NCBI GenBank assembly: GCA_003229935.1
Contig: QIGD01000001.1
Span: 1 to 29,881, forward strand
Reading direction: 5' to 3'
From: Methanobacteriota archaeon
GTDB lineage: Archaea > Hydrothermarchaeota > Hydrothermarchaeia > Hydrothermarchaeales > BMS3B
Length of the DNA: 29,881 nt
Shown: positions 1 through 6,603 of the stretch, piece after piece
Position numbering within the stretch: position 1 is the first letter of the stretch
How the letters are laid out: each line of letters begins with the position of its first letter
Translations under genes and position numbers: made by a program
Notes under the pieces: model-generated
The model's input: only the letters and a program-made list of their open reading frames with translations
Told to the model about the DNA's origin: nothing
Database searches by the model: none

Positions 1-134
1 TTATACTCTATCATTTTTCGAAGCTGATAGAACGACCAACTGTTCAAAGAATACCTGAATGACTTAGCAGACTTGGCATTACGAATGCCTTTCAAGTCCT
101 CCATCTTCAAACCACTTTTACTATCTTTTGCCAT
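1..134 (-). pseudogene. tnpB: TnpB (IS200/IS605) fragment, runs off the window
   Basis: The minus-strand frame from 134 reads as a middle segment of the IS605 accessory nuclease TnpB. It contains MEDLKGIRN, the family's RuvC-II block with the catalytic Glu, then SLNSWSFYQLRKMIEY, the conserved helix that precedes the zinc ribbon. The N-terminal half and RuvC-I are absent. Instead the fragment is joined, right after a shared GCAAAAGATAG, to the IS left end at 121-226. It is therefore an internally deleted copy, and its C-terminus lies outside the window. The ATG at 134 is probably fortuitous. Confidence 0.8.
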
Positions 135-226
135 ATCGACAAAGTTAGATATATGTGACAATTAGCTGTGGTTTGGTCTCATTCCACCACTAAATATAGT
201 GGGCTTTCACGCTCACGATATCGTAA
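121..226 (-). mobile_element. IS200/IS605-type left end, copy A
   Basis: Read on the minus strand, this stretch matches the plus-strand left end at 13944-14064. Both copies share a TTACGATATCGTGAGCG start, an AGTGGTGG block following a short hairpin, and a final GCAAAAGATAG. Finding the same roughly 110-120 bp twice, each time next to TnpA or TnpB debris, identifies it as the subterminal left end of one IS family. Confidence 0.75.
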
Positions 227-359
227 TTTTTTCACTGAGCTCTTCAAGAGAAACCATAAGAGATTCCTCATCTATCCTTTCACCCTTTCTCTTTACTTCT
301 TCGATTCTGCCCATAACTCTCCTAGAAACCTCAATCCTGTAATTTATACTTACGATATT
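213..359 (-). pseudogene. Possible host gene fragment between two IS ends
   Basis: On the minus strand an open frame fills the whole gap between the IS right end (371) and the IS left end (about 226). It reads as a charged, plausibly helical peptide that includes VMGRIEEVKRKGERIDEE and SLEELSEKI, and it stops inside the IS left-end sequence. An AGGAG lies just upstream of an internal ATG at 314, so a 33-residue peptide could be made. I recognise no family. The more likely reading is the C-terminal scrap of a gene cut by IS insertion. Confidence 0.35.
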
Positions 360-370
360 TTATGCAGAAA

Positions 371-510
371 GCCCACGACTTTAGAGGCTGTCCGACAATT
401 ACTATCAGTTATATAAAGACTGCTTTTTTTAGACAATAAAGGCTAAATTTAGCTTATTTCTTGTAGTATTTTTGATTACGGGACAGCCTCTTTAGTCGTG
501 GGTAGTTCAC
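371..510 (+). mobile_element. Solo IS605 right end, interrupted by a small element
   Basis: GCCCACGACTTTAG at 371-384 and TCGTGGGTAGTTCAC at 496-510 are the two arms of one IS605-type right-end hairpin. The intact version sits on the minus strand at 20699-20732. Here the hairpin is split by a 105-bp insertion at 385-489. Removing the insertion and one CTTTAG copy restores the hairpin exactly. The element ends 14 bases before the stop codon of nnr. No TnpB coding remains on its upstream side. Confidence 0.75.
385..489. mobile_element. 105-bp MITE-like element with perfect 9-bp inverted repeats
   Basis: The element begins AGGCTGTCC (385-393) and ends GGACAGCCT (481-489), which are perfect inverted termini. 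It is flanked by direct repeats CTTTAG at 379-384 and 490-495, the expected target duplication. It carries no coding sequence; the interior is very AT-rich. It would need a transposase supplied in trans, probably from a DDE-type IS with GGCTGTCC-type ends, but none is in the window. It sits inside an IS605 right-end hairpin, so it arrived later. Confidence 0.85.
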
Positions 511-523
511 AAAGAATCATATC

Positions 524-1984
524 TTAAAAACTTATGCCCACTCTGGAAAACACATCTTTGATTGCAAGAGGTATCTCCATTGACAGTTCACTGGCAAGAA
601 AGAAATAACCTTTTCTTTCAAGAAGCCTGTCTCCACTGTAACCATTGATAAAGGCAGAAGCACAGGCAGCATAAAAAGGCTCTGCTTCTTGGGCAAGTAA
701 ACCTGCAGCTATACCTGCAAGCACATCACCTGTACCGCCTCTTGTCATCCCTGCATTACCTGTCATATTAAACTTTATCCTTCCTCTTGGTGAGGCAACT
801 ATGTCTGTGCTTCCCTTCAGAAGAAGAGTTGCATTGAATTCTTCAGCAGCTTTTTTTACTGTAGCTTCTCTATTTTCAGATTCAACTCCTGAAAGTCTTC
901 TCAACTCTCCTGCGTGTGGAGTCAGAATAGCATGCTTACCTCTCAGAATTTTTTTGTCAAAAGCTAAAGCCCTTAATGCATCGGCATCCACAACAACTGG
1001 TTTATCCCAGTGATTCAGAAAGCTTAACACTGCTTCTATGGTTTCACTGTCATCCCCAAGCCCGGGACCTATTACTGCAGCATCAGCTTTTTTGAAAATT
1101 TTATTTCCTTCATCAAGAGATTTCTGAGTCAGTTTCTCACCGGAGTATCCTGTCACTATAAAATCAGGTGAAATACACCTTACAGGGGTGAGAAGAATCT
1201 CTGGCACAAAAAGATATACCATGTCAATACCAGTACCAAGAGCACCTCTGGCTGAGAGTACAGGAGCGCCATGGTACTCTTTATTCCCCCCGATTACAAC
1301 AACCCTGCCAAAATCACCTTTATGAGCCTCCTTAAATCTCTTTCTCAGGCAGATGGCCATGTCCCCAGGTCCTGCAAATGTGAGTGCATTTTCAGGCACA
1401 CCTATGTCATTTACAACAGTATTATATCTCTCCAAACCCAGCTTCATGGCAACAAAAGTTACCACAAAGTCTGGCTCGGCAAAATAGCCTTCTCCCCTTG
1501 AATCCATCCCGCTGGGAAGGTCAACTGCCACCTTGAAGGCTTTTGAAATAGCAATTCTATTCACAGCACTTTTATATGGCTCCTTAATTTCACCTCTGAT
1601 TCCGGTACCAAGAAGTGCATCTATTACAATATCTTCGTTAATTTCAAGTTTTTTTGAATCCTGCGAAAATTGAATTTTAATAGAACTCAGAAATCTCAGT
1701 CTTTCAAGATTTTTCTCAGCAGCTCTACTTTTCATCTTTTTCCCAAGAATAAATACTTTAACACTAAAACCTGCTTTTGCAAGGTATCTGGCAGCCACAA
1801 GACCATCACCACCATTATTTCCAGTGCCGCACACTACAAGAATGTTTTTTCCTTTCTTAATCCTCCTTAAAGTCTCCTCCGCAACAGCCCTACCTGCATT
1901 CTCCATCAACTCTTCAATACTCGTGCCCAGCCACATTGAATTTATATCAAAAACTCTCACATCATTATAACTGATATATTCCAT
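524..1984 (-). CDS. nnr: Bifunctional NAD(P)HX epimerase/dehydratase (Nnr)
   Basis: This enzyme repairs hydrated NADH/NADPH. The N-terminal half is the YjeF_N/NnrE epimerase domain that interconverts R and S forms, with GTGNNGGDGLVAARYL. The C-terminal half is the ribokinase-like NnrD dehydratase that restores NAD(P)H using ADP, with VIGPGLGDD, VVVDADALRAL, ILTPHAGEL and GMTRGGTGDVLAG. Its 486 residues are typical for the fused archaeal and bacterial form. The open frame extends upstream to 2149, but the extra 55 codons overlap a repeat element (2049-2162) and have no family similarity. The ATG at 1984, giving MEYISYNDVRVFD, fits the epimerase N-terminus and was chosen. The gene stops 14 bases from an IS right end. 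Confidence 0.93.
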   Translation of the reverse strand: MEYISYNDVRVFDINSMWLGTSIEELMENAGRAVAEETLRRIKKGKNILVVCGTGNNGGDGLVAARYLAKAGFSVKVFILGKKMKSRAAEKNLERLRFLSSIKIQFSQDSKKLEINEDIVIDALLGTGIRGEIKEPYKSAVNRIAISKAFKVAVDLPSGMDSRGEGYFAEPDFVVTFVAMKLGLERYNTVVNDIGVPENALTFAGPGDMAICLRKRFKEAHKGDFGRVVVIGGNKEYHGAPVLSARGALGTGIDMVYLFVPEILLTPVRCISPDFIVTGYSGEKLTQKSLDEGNKIFKKADAAVIGPGLGDDSETIEAVLSFLNHWDKPVVVDADALRALAFDKKILRGKHAILTPHAGELRRLSGVESENREATVKKAAEEFNATLLLKGSTDIVASPRGRIKFNMTGNAGMTRGGTGDVLAGIAAGLLAQEAEPFYAACASAFINGYSGDRLLERKGYFFLASELSMEIPLAIKDVFSRVGISF

Positions 1985-2048
1985 ATTGAATAAATATACT
2001 CTAAAGGATAAATTCTTTGCTGTATTCCAGTAGAAGGAACCTTCATAT

Positions 2049-2162
2049 GTCAGGTTGTGTAAAGACTCATGTTTGTCTGAAAAATGAATCATATATGAGA
2101 TTAAAATCAAAAAATTAGGAAGGAAATTCATAAAATTTGTAGTTTTCATACAGTCTGATGTT
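2049..2162. mobile_element. MITE-like repeat, copy 1
   Basis: This stretch aligns over about 112 bases, at roughly three quarters identity by eye, with 14245-14356. Its ends form imperfect inverted repeats: TCAGGTTGTGTAAAGACT on the left, and TCAGACTGTATGAAAACT when the right end is reverse-complemented. It has no coding potential and the surrounding sequence does not match around copy 2. It lies directly upstream of nnr and creates a spurious N-terminal extension of that gene. Confidence 0.7.
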
Positions 2163-2243
2163 ATGCAACATAATGCACAATTCCAAAACCAACTTAAAGT
2201 AGTAATATTATATAAGAAGAATTACATAAGAAGGAGATGAAGA

Positions 2244-2378
2244 GTGACACCAAAATTTACAACAAACAATTTTCTTATACTGAAAAACAAATGCCTTCAG
2301 TGCGGTAAAGATATTCTCAAATCACGAGATTTCTGTTCAAAAGACTGCGAAAAAGCTTTTTTTAAAGAAAATGTTTAA
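2244..2378 (+). CDS. 44-residue zinc-finger protein
   Basis: A GTG start follows AAGGAG by eight bases, a good archaeal ribosome-binding site. The 44-residue product contains KCLQCGKDI and FCSKDCEKAFF, a CxxC...CxxxC arrangement like the small archaeal Zn-ribbon/treble-clef proteins (DUF2116-like). No catalytic domain is present, so a nucleic-acid or protein-binding role is only an inference. It lies alone between nnr and a tRNA gene. The family assignment rests on the cysteine pattern only. Confidence 0.6.
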   Translation: MTPKFTTNNFLILKNKCLQCGKDILKSRDFCSKDCEKAFFKENV

Positions 2379-2396
2379 GAATAATTAGTAAATTTA

Positions 2397-2481
2397 TGCG
2401 GGAGAAGGGACTTGAACCCTCGCAGGCACTTAGCCAGCAGGTCCTAAGCCTGCCTCCTTTGACCAGCTCGGACACCCCCGC
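2397..2481 (-). tRNA. tRNA-Leu (TAG)
   Basis: The minus strand folds as a class II tRNA of 85 nt. The acceptor stem pairs GCGGGGG with CTCCCGC, leaving discriminator A. The anticodon stem GCAGG/CCTGC encloses loop CTTAGGA, giving anticodon TAG. There is a long variable arm with a GGC/GCC stem, and a T-arm GAGGG-TTCAAGT-CCCTT. CCA is not encoded. It starts 10 bases after the stop codon of the eL41-like gene, so the two are probably co-transcribed and processed apart. Confidence 0.95.
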
Positions 2482-2491
2482 ATAATATAGA

Positions 2492-2605
2492 TTACCTTGT
2501 CCTGAGTTTTCTCTGGCGCCTTCTCTCTTTTAATTTTTTCTTTCTTGTTTTCCAGCGGCATTTCCCACGCTTTTTCCACTTTCTCGAGCTATGTTTACCT
2601 GCCAT
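2492..2605 (-). CDS. eL41-like small basic ribosomal protein
   Basis: This is a 37-residue peptide beginning MAGKHSSRKWKKRGKCRWK, about half Lys and Arg, ending in a run of basic residues. The KW-KxGKxRWK pattern followed by a basic helix resembles the N-terminally extended archaeal eL41 peptides, which lie at the subunit interface of the ribosome. A strong Shine-Dalgarno, AGGAGG, lies seven bases before the ATG, and a TATA-like box is at 2655-2670. tRNA-Leu follows 10 bases downstream. The size and composition are convincing; the exact ribosomal name is an inference. Confidence 0.65.
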   Translation of the reverse strand: MAGKHSSRKWKKRGKCRWKTRKKKLKERRRQRKLRTR

Positions 2606-2654
2606 TAAATTCCTCCTAAAAAATTATTCTTCAGATACTACAATTACCTCACAT

Positions 2655-2670
2655 GATAAATTTTTATAGA
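2655..2670 (-). promoter_or_regulatory. TATA-box promoter for the eL41-like gene and tRNA-Leu
   Basis: Reading the minus strand, CTATAAAAATTTAT resembles an archaeal TATA box. A start site 25 bases downstream would leave a roughly 35-nt leader that includes the AGGAGG ribosome-binding site. Confidence 0.45.
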
Positions 2671-2792
2671 AGGATGAGAGTTAATCAGGCTTTTCTGAAA
2701 GTAATTTCACTTGTATAAATTAATATAACCTCTGGTAGCTTGCAATAAGAAGACTTTTAAGTTTTAAATGTTATATCTAATATGTGGTGAAT

Positions 2793-3707
2793 ATGAAGAC
2801 ATTGAAGATTATCACAATTGGTTTTATCATTCTGATTGCTGCGGCAGGCGGGCTGGGATTTTATTTTTATAAATCGGGAAGTCTGGCTAAACCAGAGATT
2901 AAATCCATGTCAAACCACTGGGGTAAAGTTAATCTTCAAGAAACAGAGATTATAACTAGCGCTGAGATTTACAACCCGAATCCTGTGAGTATTCCGATAA
3001 ATAGAATAAATGTTGAAATTTATATGAATGGCATAAAGCTTGCTTCAGGCGAAACCAGAGACATAAATCTAATAGCAAATAAAAACTCTCAGATAGAATT
3101 CACAACAATTCTTAATAATACTAAATTACCCGAATGGTGGTACACCAATATAAAAAATGGCGAACACACCACAGTTTTAATGAAGACAACAGTTTACTTC
3201 AGTCTCCTCGGCAGGGAATTCAGCTTCCCGCCTATTGAGATTAAAAAGGATATAACCACCAATATTCTGGGCTCAGCTTCCATGAAATTCTCAGGTAATT
3301 CAGGTTTACCTCTGGGTGCACCTGAGATAAGAAGTATGACAAACAGATGGGGCAATATTACACTAGGGAAAACCCAGGTGATTACACAACTGAAGGTATA
3401 TAATCCCAACCCATTCCCGGTACCTGTAAAAAGTATAGATTACTCAATAACTATGAACAATATACTCATGGCTTCTGCTAAGAGCAATAGTGTTGAGCTC
3501 CCTCCACATAGCGAGAAGGTTATAATTGCTTACACATATATTGACAATAAAGATATACCCATGTGGTGGGTATCTCATATAAAAAATCATGAGACAACAC
3601 TCATGGTGATAAAGGGTAAGATGGTATTTGATATAGCTGGAAAAACTCTGGAAATCCCCCTACCCGAATACAAAAAAGAGTTTAAAACAAATATTTTAAG
3701 CCAGTAA
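2793..3707 (+). CDS. Membrane-anchored protein with two LEA14/WHy domains
   Basis: The N-terminus is a single hydrophobic segment (IITIGFIILIAAAGGLGFYFY), so the protein is probably anchored in the membrane with its body outside. Two homologous units follow, at about residues 34-150 and 172-300. Each starts with PEI(K/R)SM(S/T)N(H/R)WG, then YNPNP, and ends in TTNILGS or KTNILSQ. This matches the WHy/LEA14 fold, a fibronectin-like beta sandwich known from stress-associated LEA14 proteins. Its molecular role in archaea is unknown. The frame also has GTG starts at 2784 and 2787; the ATG at 2793 was preferred, but spacing from GGTGA is short. Confidence 0.75.
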   Translation: MKTLKIITIGFIILIAAAGGLGFYFYKSGSLAKPEIKSMSNHWGKVNLQETEIITSAEIYNPNPVSIPINRINVEIYMNGIKLASGETRDINLIANKNSQIEFTTILNNTKLPEWWYTNIKNGEHTTVLMKTTVYFSLLGREFSFPPIEIKKDITTNILGSASMKFSGNSGLPLGAPEIRSMTNRWGNITLGKTQVITQLKVYNPNPFPVPVKSIDYSITMNNILMASAKSNSVELPPHSEKVIIAYTYIDNKDIPMWWVSHIKNHETTLMVIKGKMVFDIAGKTLEIPLPEYKKEFKTNILSQ

Positions 3708-3727
3708 GTCTTAAAAAAGGTGATATT

Positions 3728-4354
3728 ATGTACACTCTCGAAGACGGGGAATATCTCATAAAACTTGCCAGAAGGGTATTAGATATCTATCTTAACAGTG
3801 GTAAAATTATAACCCCGCCTGAAGACGCCCCTGAAAATTTAAAGAAAAAGGCAGGCGTCTTTGTAACTCTTGAAACTTACCCTGAAGAAAATCTCAGGGG
3901 CTGCATAGGTTTTCCTGAGCCAACCTATTCTCTTGTCGAAGGTACAATAAAGGCCGCCATAGCTGCCGGCGTGGAAGACCCCAGGTTTCAGCCTATGTTG
4001 AAACATGAAATAAATCATATTACTATAGAGGTGAGTGTTCTTACTCCACCTGAACCTATAGTTGTTTCTTCACCAATGGAATATCCTGAAAAGATTAAAG
4101 TTGGAAGGGATGGGCTGATAATCGAGAAAGGTTTTGCCAAAGGGCTTCTCTTACCTCAGGTTCCTGTTGAACATGGATGGAATGAGGAAGAATTTTTAAT
4201 TTACACCTGCACAAAAGCCGGACTTTCTGGAGACTGCTGGCTTGACAGAAATACAAAAGTCTATTCTTTTGAAGGGAAGATATTTAAAGAAAAAGAACCT
4301 GGAGAGAATGTGGTTGAAAAAGTGCTTGGTGGTAAAAGCTGCTCTGTTTCTTAA
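3728..4354 (+). CDS. AMMECR1 domain protein
   Basis: This 208-residue protein carries the family signature LRGCIG, followed by the conserved AAIAAGVEDPRFQPM and IEVSVLTPPEPI blocks, and ends with a WLD-containing segment. AMMECR1 proteins are widespread in archaea and eukaryotes, and their catalytic role is still unclear. In many prokaryotes they occur with MEMO proteins and a radical SAM protein; a MEMO gene is present here, but 9 kb away at 13079-13912. GGTGAT lies five bases before the ATG. The gene follows the WHy protein by 20 bases and may be co-transcribed with it. Confidence 0.92.
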   Translation: MYTLEDGEYLIKLARRVLDIYLNSGKIITPPEDAPENLKKKAGVFVTLETYPEENLRGCIGFPEPTYSLVEGTIKAAIAAGVEDPRFQPMLKHEINHITIEVSVLTPPEPIVVSSPMEYPEKIKVGRDGLIIEKGFAKGLLLPQVPVEHGWNEEEFLIYTCTKAGLSGDCWLDRNTKVYSFEGKIFKEKEPGENVVEKVLGGKSCSVS

Positions 4355-4370
4355 TTCTTAAAGTCGTTAA

Positions 4371-5015
4371 ATGAACCAAATGGAAAATATGGCTGACGAG
4401 CAAGGAAAGTGCATGTATCACAACATCGATAACAGAGCTTACTGTAGATTTACAGAAAGGCCATGTTTTGGCGCATATATTGATGAATCTAAGGAAGGGT
4501 ATGTTATAGATATATGGAAGGAGCAAGAGTGCCCAAACTACAAATATGACGATAATATCCTTTTGAAGGAGGAAACACCTGCTAAATCTGACCTGAATGG
4601 TGTCTTCGAAAAGCAGAAGGAAGAGTCTATTGCAGGCGCCCAGATTGAAGTTATTGATGGTGAGATAGTAAATAATAGAAATGGAAGAGTTGAGATAATC
4701 CTCTTTGGGTCTAAGATAGCTGTTGAGTGTACAGATGAAGGATGTAACATGCCTGAAAGTATCGATATTGATGCTGAAGTACTTCAGCACTATTTCAGCA
4801 GAAAGTATGGTCTGGGAGTTATAGAGGTAAAATGGGTGGATGTTTTAAGTCCAGAACTTGAAAGCTATAACGAGGTTAATGAATATATTGGTCTACACAA
4901 TACATATCCAATAGTAACAATCAATGGAATCCTCAAGTTTGTAGGCAGTATATCCGTGGATTTAATTAATAATGAGCTTGAAAAGCTGGGAATAATACAG
5001 AAAAATCTTGACTGA
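4371..5015 (+). CDS. Cys-rich N-terminus plus YuzD-like thioredoxin-fold domain
   Basis: The 214-residue product has two parts. Residues 14-54 hold Cys14, Cys25, Cys32 and Cys54, a spacing that suggests a metal or Fe-S site. Residues 107-214 resemble the YuzD/DUF1462 thioredoxin-like family: a first strand VEIILFGSK, a CTDEGC pair (Cys120, Cys125), then YPIVTINGILKFVG, where a cis-Pro strand with G-FVG matches YuzD. The two cysteines are separated by four residues rather than the classic CxxC. Function is unknown; a redox or metal-handling role is inferred. It starts 17 bases after AMMECR1 on the same strand. Several closely spaced ATGs make the exact start uncertain. Confidence 0.6.
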   Translation: MNQMENMADEQGKCMYHNIDNRAYCRFTERPCFGAYIDESKEGYVIDIWKEQECPNYKYDDNILLKEETPAKSDLNGVFEKQKEESIAGAQIEVIDGEIVNNRNGRVEIILFGSKIAVECTDEGCNMPESIDIDAEVLQHYFSRKYGLGVIEVKWVDVLSPELESYNEVNEYIGLHNTYPIVTINGILKFVGSISVDLINNELEKLGIIQKNLD

Positions 5016-5037
5016 TTCCGTTATTAGATAGGTTTTC

Positions 5038-5238
5038 CTATCCGCCAGAAATTATCCTTACAGCTTCAATAACATCTCCTGTTTTAAGTTCTTCCTCCTC
5101 GGTAATTATATTTCCATCCTTTTTCACAATTACAGTTTCAGTATTGATTCCTGCTCTCACAAGTATCTCTCTTACTTTTACATCTTTATCAACTTCAATA
5201 ATCTTCTCTCCTCTATCATAGAGCAATTTTATTTTCAT
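5038..5238 (-). CDS. ThiS/MoaD-like sulfur carrier
   Basis: This 66-residue beta-grasp protein ends in ISGG, the C-terminal diglycine that E1-like enzymes adenylate and convert to a thiocarboxylate in ThiS, MoaD and the archaeal SAMPs. The body (KIKLLYDRGEKIIEV, then GDVIEAVRIISGG) has the ubiquitin-like pattern. The frame also opens three codons upstream (5247); ATG 5238 is chosen because the domain starts there. No E1 or thiazole/molybdopterin genes adjoin it, so whether it serves thiamine, molybdopterin, tRNA thiolation or protein tagging cannot be told. Confidence 0.8.
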   Translation of the reverse strand: MKIKLLYDRGEKIIEVDKDVKVREILVRAGINTETVIVKKDGNIITEEEELKTGDVIEAVRIISGG

Positions 5239-5301
5239 AATCAACATAGAAATAATAACTTCAGGAGAGATTAATTATGTTAATGCTGGAATTTTAACTG
5301 A

Positions 5302-5374
5302 GGGCTTGTAGCTCAGCAGGTAGAGTGCCACCTTCGCAAGGCGGAAGCCCCGGGTTCAAATCCCGGCAAGTCCA
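5302..5374 (+). tRNA. tRNA-Ala (CGC)
   Basis: This is a 73-nt cloverleaf. The acceptor stem GGGCTTG/CAAGTCC contains the G3:U70 wobble that identifies tRNA-Ala, and the discriminator base is A. The D-arm is GCTC-AGCAGGTA-GAGT. The anticodon loop is TTCGCAA (anticodon CGC), and the T-arm is CCGGG-TTCAAAT-CCCGG. The anticodon stem CCACC/GGCGG has one A-C mismatch. CCA is not encoded. It lies on the plus strand between two minus-strand genes. Confidence 0.96.
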
Positions 5375-5382
5375 TAACTAAT

Positions 5383-5868
5383 TCACCTCAAAAAGTTATG
5401 CTCACTACAAAAGTCACTGCTCTTAGCATCCACTTCATCCAGATTATTTGAAAAGCTCATTACACAGCTTTTATTTTCACAGTGCAGTAAGCCAAAAGTG
5501 TGTCCGAGTTCATGAACAGCCTCCTTCAGTGCCCTTTCTCGTATTTTATCCTTTAATCTATTTAATGATATTACAGCATTTCTCTCTGAAATCTGTGCAA
5601 TTCCGAAAATAAAATTGAGCCCTTTAGCATATAGGTCTTCTTCAGTCACACCTAGAAGCTTCCCATTTTCTAAAAGAATAATTCTGCTCAGATATTTGAG
5701 AATAAAATCTCCACTATATTGCTCTCTTTCCAGACTGTAAGCCTCCTCAGACAGAGTAATGCTCCCAAGTATAGTCACATCAATTTTCAATACCTTCTCC
5801 AAATCCTCTGCAAGGTTTTTAAGAACAACAGAATCAACACTGCCAAGAGATATAATAAAAACCTTCAA
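5383..5868 (-). CDS. amzA: Archaemetzincin zinc protease, variant C-terminal site
   Basis: The active site HELGHTFGLLHC (residues 119-130), then Cys135 and Met137, matches the archaemetzincin signature HExxHxxGxxHCx4CxM: three His bind the catalytic zinc, and Met137 is the Met-turn. The signature normally ends CxxC for a second, structural zinc; here it reads CSEH (Cys154-His157), a Cys-to-His change that could still bind zinc. At 161 residues it is slightly short for the family. It starts at TTG 5868, with GGAGG ten bases upstream. It follows the activase by about 20 bases, apparently as the last gene of the array. Archaemetzincin substrates in archaea are unknown. Confidence 0.9.
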   Translation of the reverse strand: MKVFIISLGSVDSVVLKNLAEDLEKVLKIDVTILGSITLSEEAYSLEREQYSGDFILKYLSRIILLENGKLLGVTEEDLYAKGLNFIFGIAQISERNAVISLNRLKDKIRERALKEAVHELGHTFGLLHCENKSCVMSFSNNLDEVDAKSSDFCSEHNFLR

Positions 5869-5890
5869 CTTTCAACCTCCATTATTATGA

Positions 5891-6595
5891 TTAACCATCC
5901 CTCTCTGTGGCAAGATAATACTTAACCGCCCCCACAGCATTAACCACTTGGGGGTCTGGTGGTACAAGAACCTTAACTCCCAGCTCTTTTTCAAAAGCAT
6001 CCACAACCCCTTTATTCTTTGCTGTACCTCCAATAAGAGCTATCATCCTGGCATTTCCCGGAAGCATCTGAGCAATTCTCCTTGCAAAGGCATGATGTAT
6101 ACCATTTATAATCTCCTCTTTGGAATAACCCTCAACAAGCCTTGAAACAACCTCACTCTGGGCAAAAACAGAGCAGGTAGAATTTATTTTTGCACTGGTT
6201 TTTGCCCTGAAATGAAAATTCTGCAACTCAGAAACATCCAGAGCAAAGTAATTTGCTATATACTCAAGAAATGTACCAGTACCGGAGCTGCACTTGTCAT
6301 TCATCCTGAAGTCATTCCGCCGCATATCAATCATCTTTGTGTCCTGCCCCCCTATATCCACTATGGCATCGACATCTTCCTTCAAAAAGTGCCTCACTCC
6401 ATAAATAGCTGTTGTAATCTCTGTGACATTCAGCTCATGAGGTACTTTCTTCCTAAAATATCCAGTTGAAACTATTATACCATCCCTGTCTATCAAATCC
6501 TGCCATGAATGAGAACTCACTATTCTGTATTCATAACTATCAGTATAATATGCTGCCTTTGCTGCCCTCGAACCCACATCCAGACCTATAATCAT
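5891..6595 (-). CDS. 2-Hydroxyacyl-CoA dehydratase activase (BadF/HgdC type)
   Basis: This is an ASKHA ATPase. The N-terminus GLDVGSRAAKA is phosphate loop 1, and DIGGQDTK (80-87) and GGTAKNKGVV are further nucleotide-binding motifs. Cys102 in NDKCSSGTGTFLE and Cys141 in STCSVFAQSEV are the two ligands by which such homodimers hold one [4Fe-4S] cluster. Family members hydrolyse ATP to drive a low-potential electron into a partner dehydratase or benzoyl-CoA reductase. At 234 residues it is a minimal activase. It starts eight bases after its partner's stop, with GGTGA as ribosome-binding site, so the two form a translational pair. Homologous orphan pairs occur in methanogens, with no settled substrate. 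Confidence 0.9.
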   Translation of the reverse strand: MIIGLDVGSRAAKAAYYTDSYEYRIVSSHSWQDLIDRDGIIVSTGYFRKKVPHELNVTEITTAIYGVRHFLKEDVDAIVDIGGQDTKMIDMRRNDFRMNDKCSSGTGTFLEYIANYFALDVSELQNFHFRAKTSAKINSTCSVFAQSEVVSRLVEGYSKEEIINGIHHAFARRIAQMLPGNARMIALIGGTAKNKGVVDAFEKELGVKVLVPPDPQVVNAVGAVKYYLATERDG

Positions 6596-6603
6596 TATCT
6601 CAC

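Noticed and set aside
168..416. 82-residue plus-strand ORF
   Set aside because: It crosses an IS left end, a hairpin arm and a MITE terminus, which are unrelated pieces, so it cannot be a real gene.
1985..2149. 55-codon N-terminal extension of Nnr
   Set aside because: It overlaps the repeat element at 2049-2162, has no similarity to the epimerase domain, and the domain starts naturally at ATG 1984.
5891..6595. Methanogenesis marker protein 15
   Set aside because: It is an ASKHA relative, but the protein is 234 residues with a plain activase layout and is paired with a dehydratase-like subunit, which fits the HgdC/BadF activase better.
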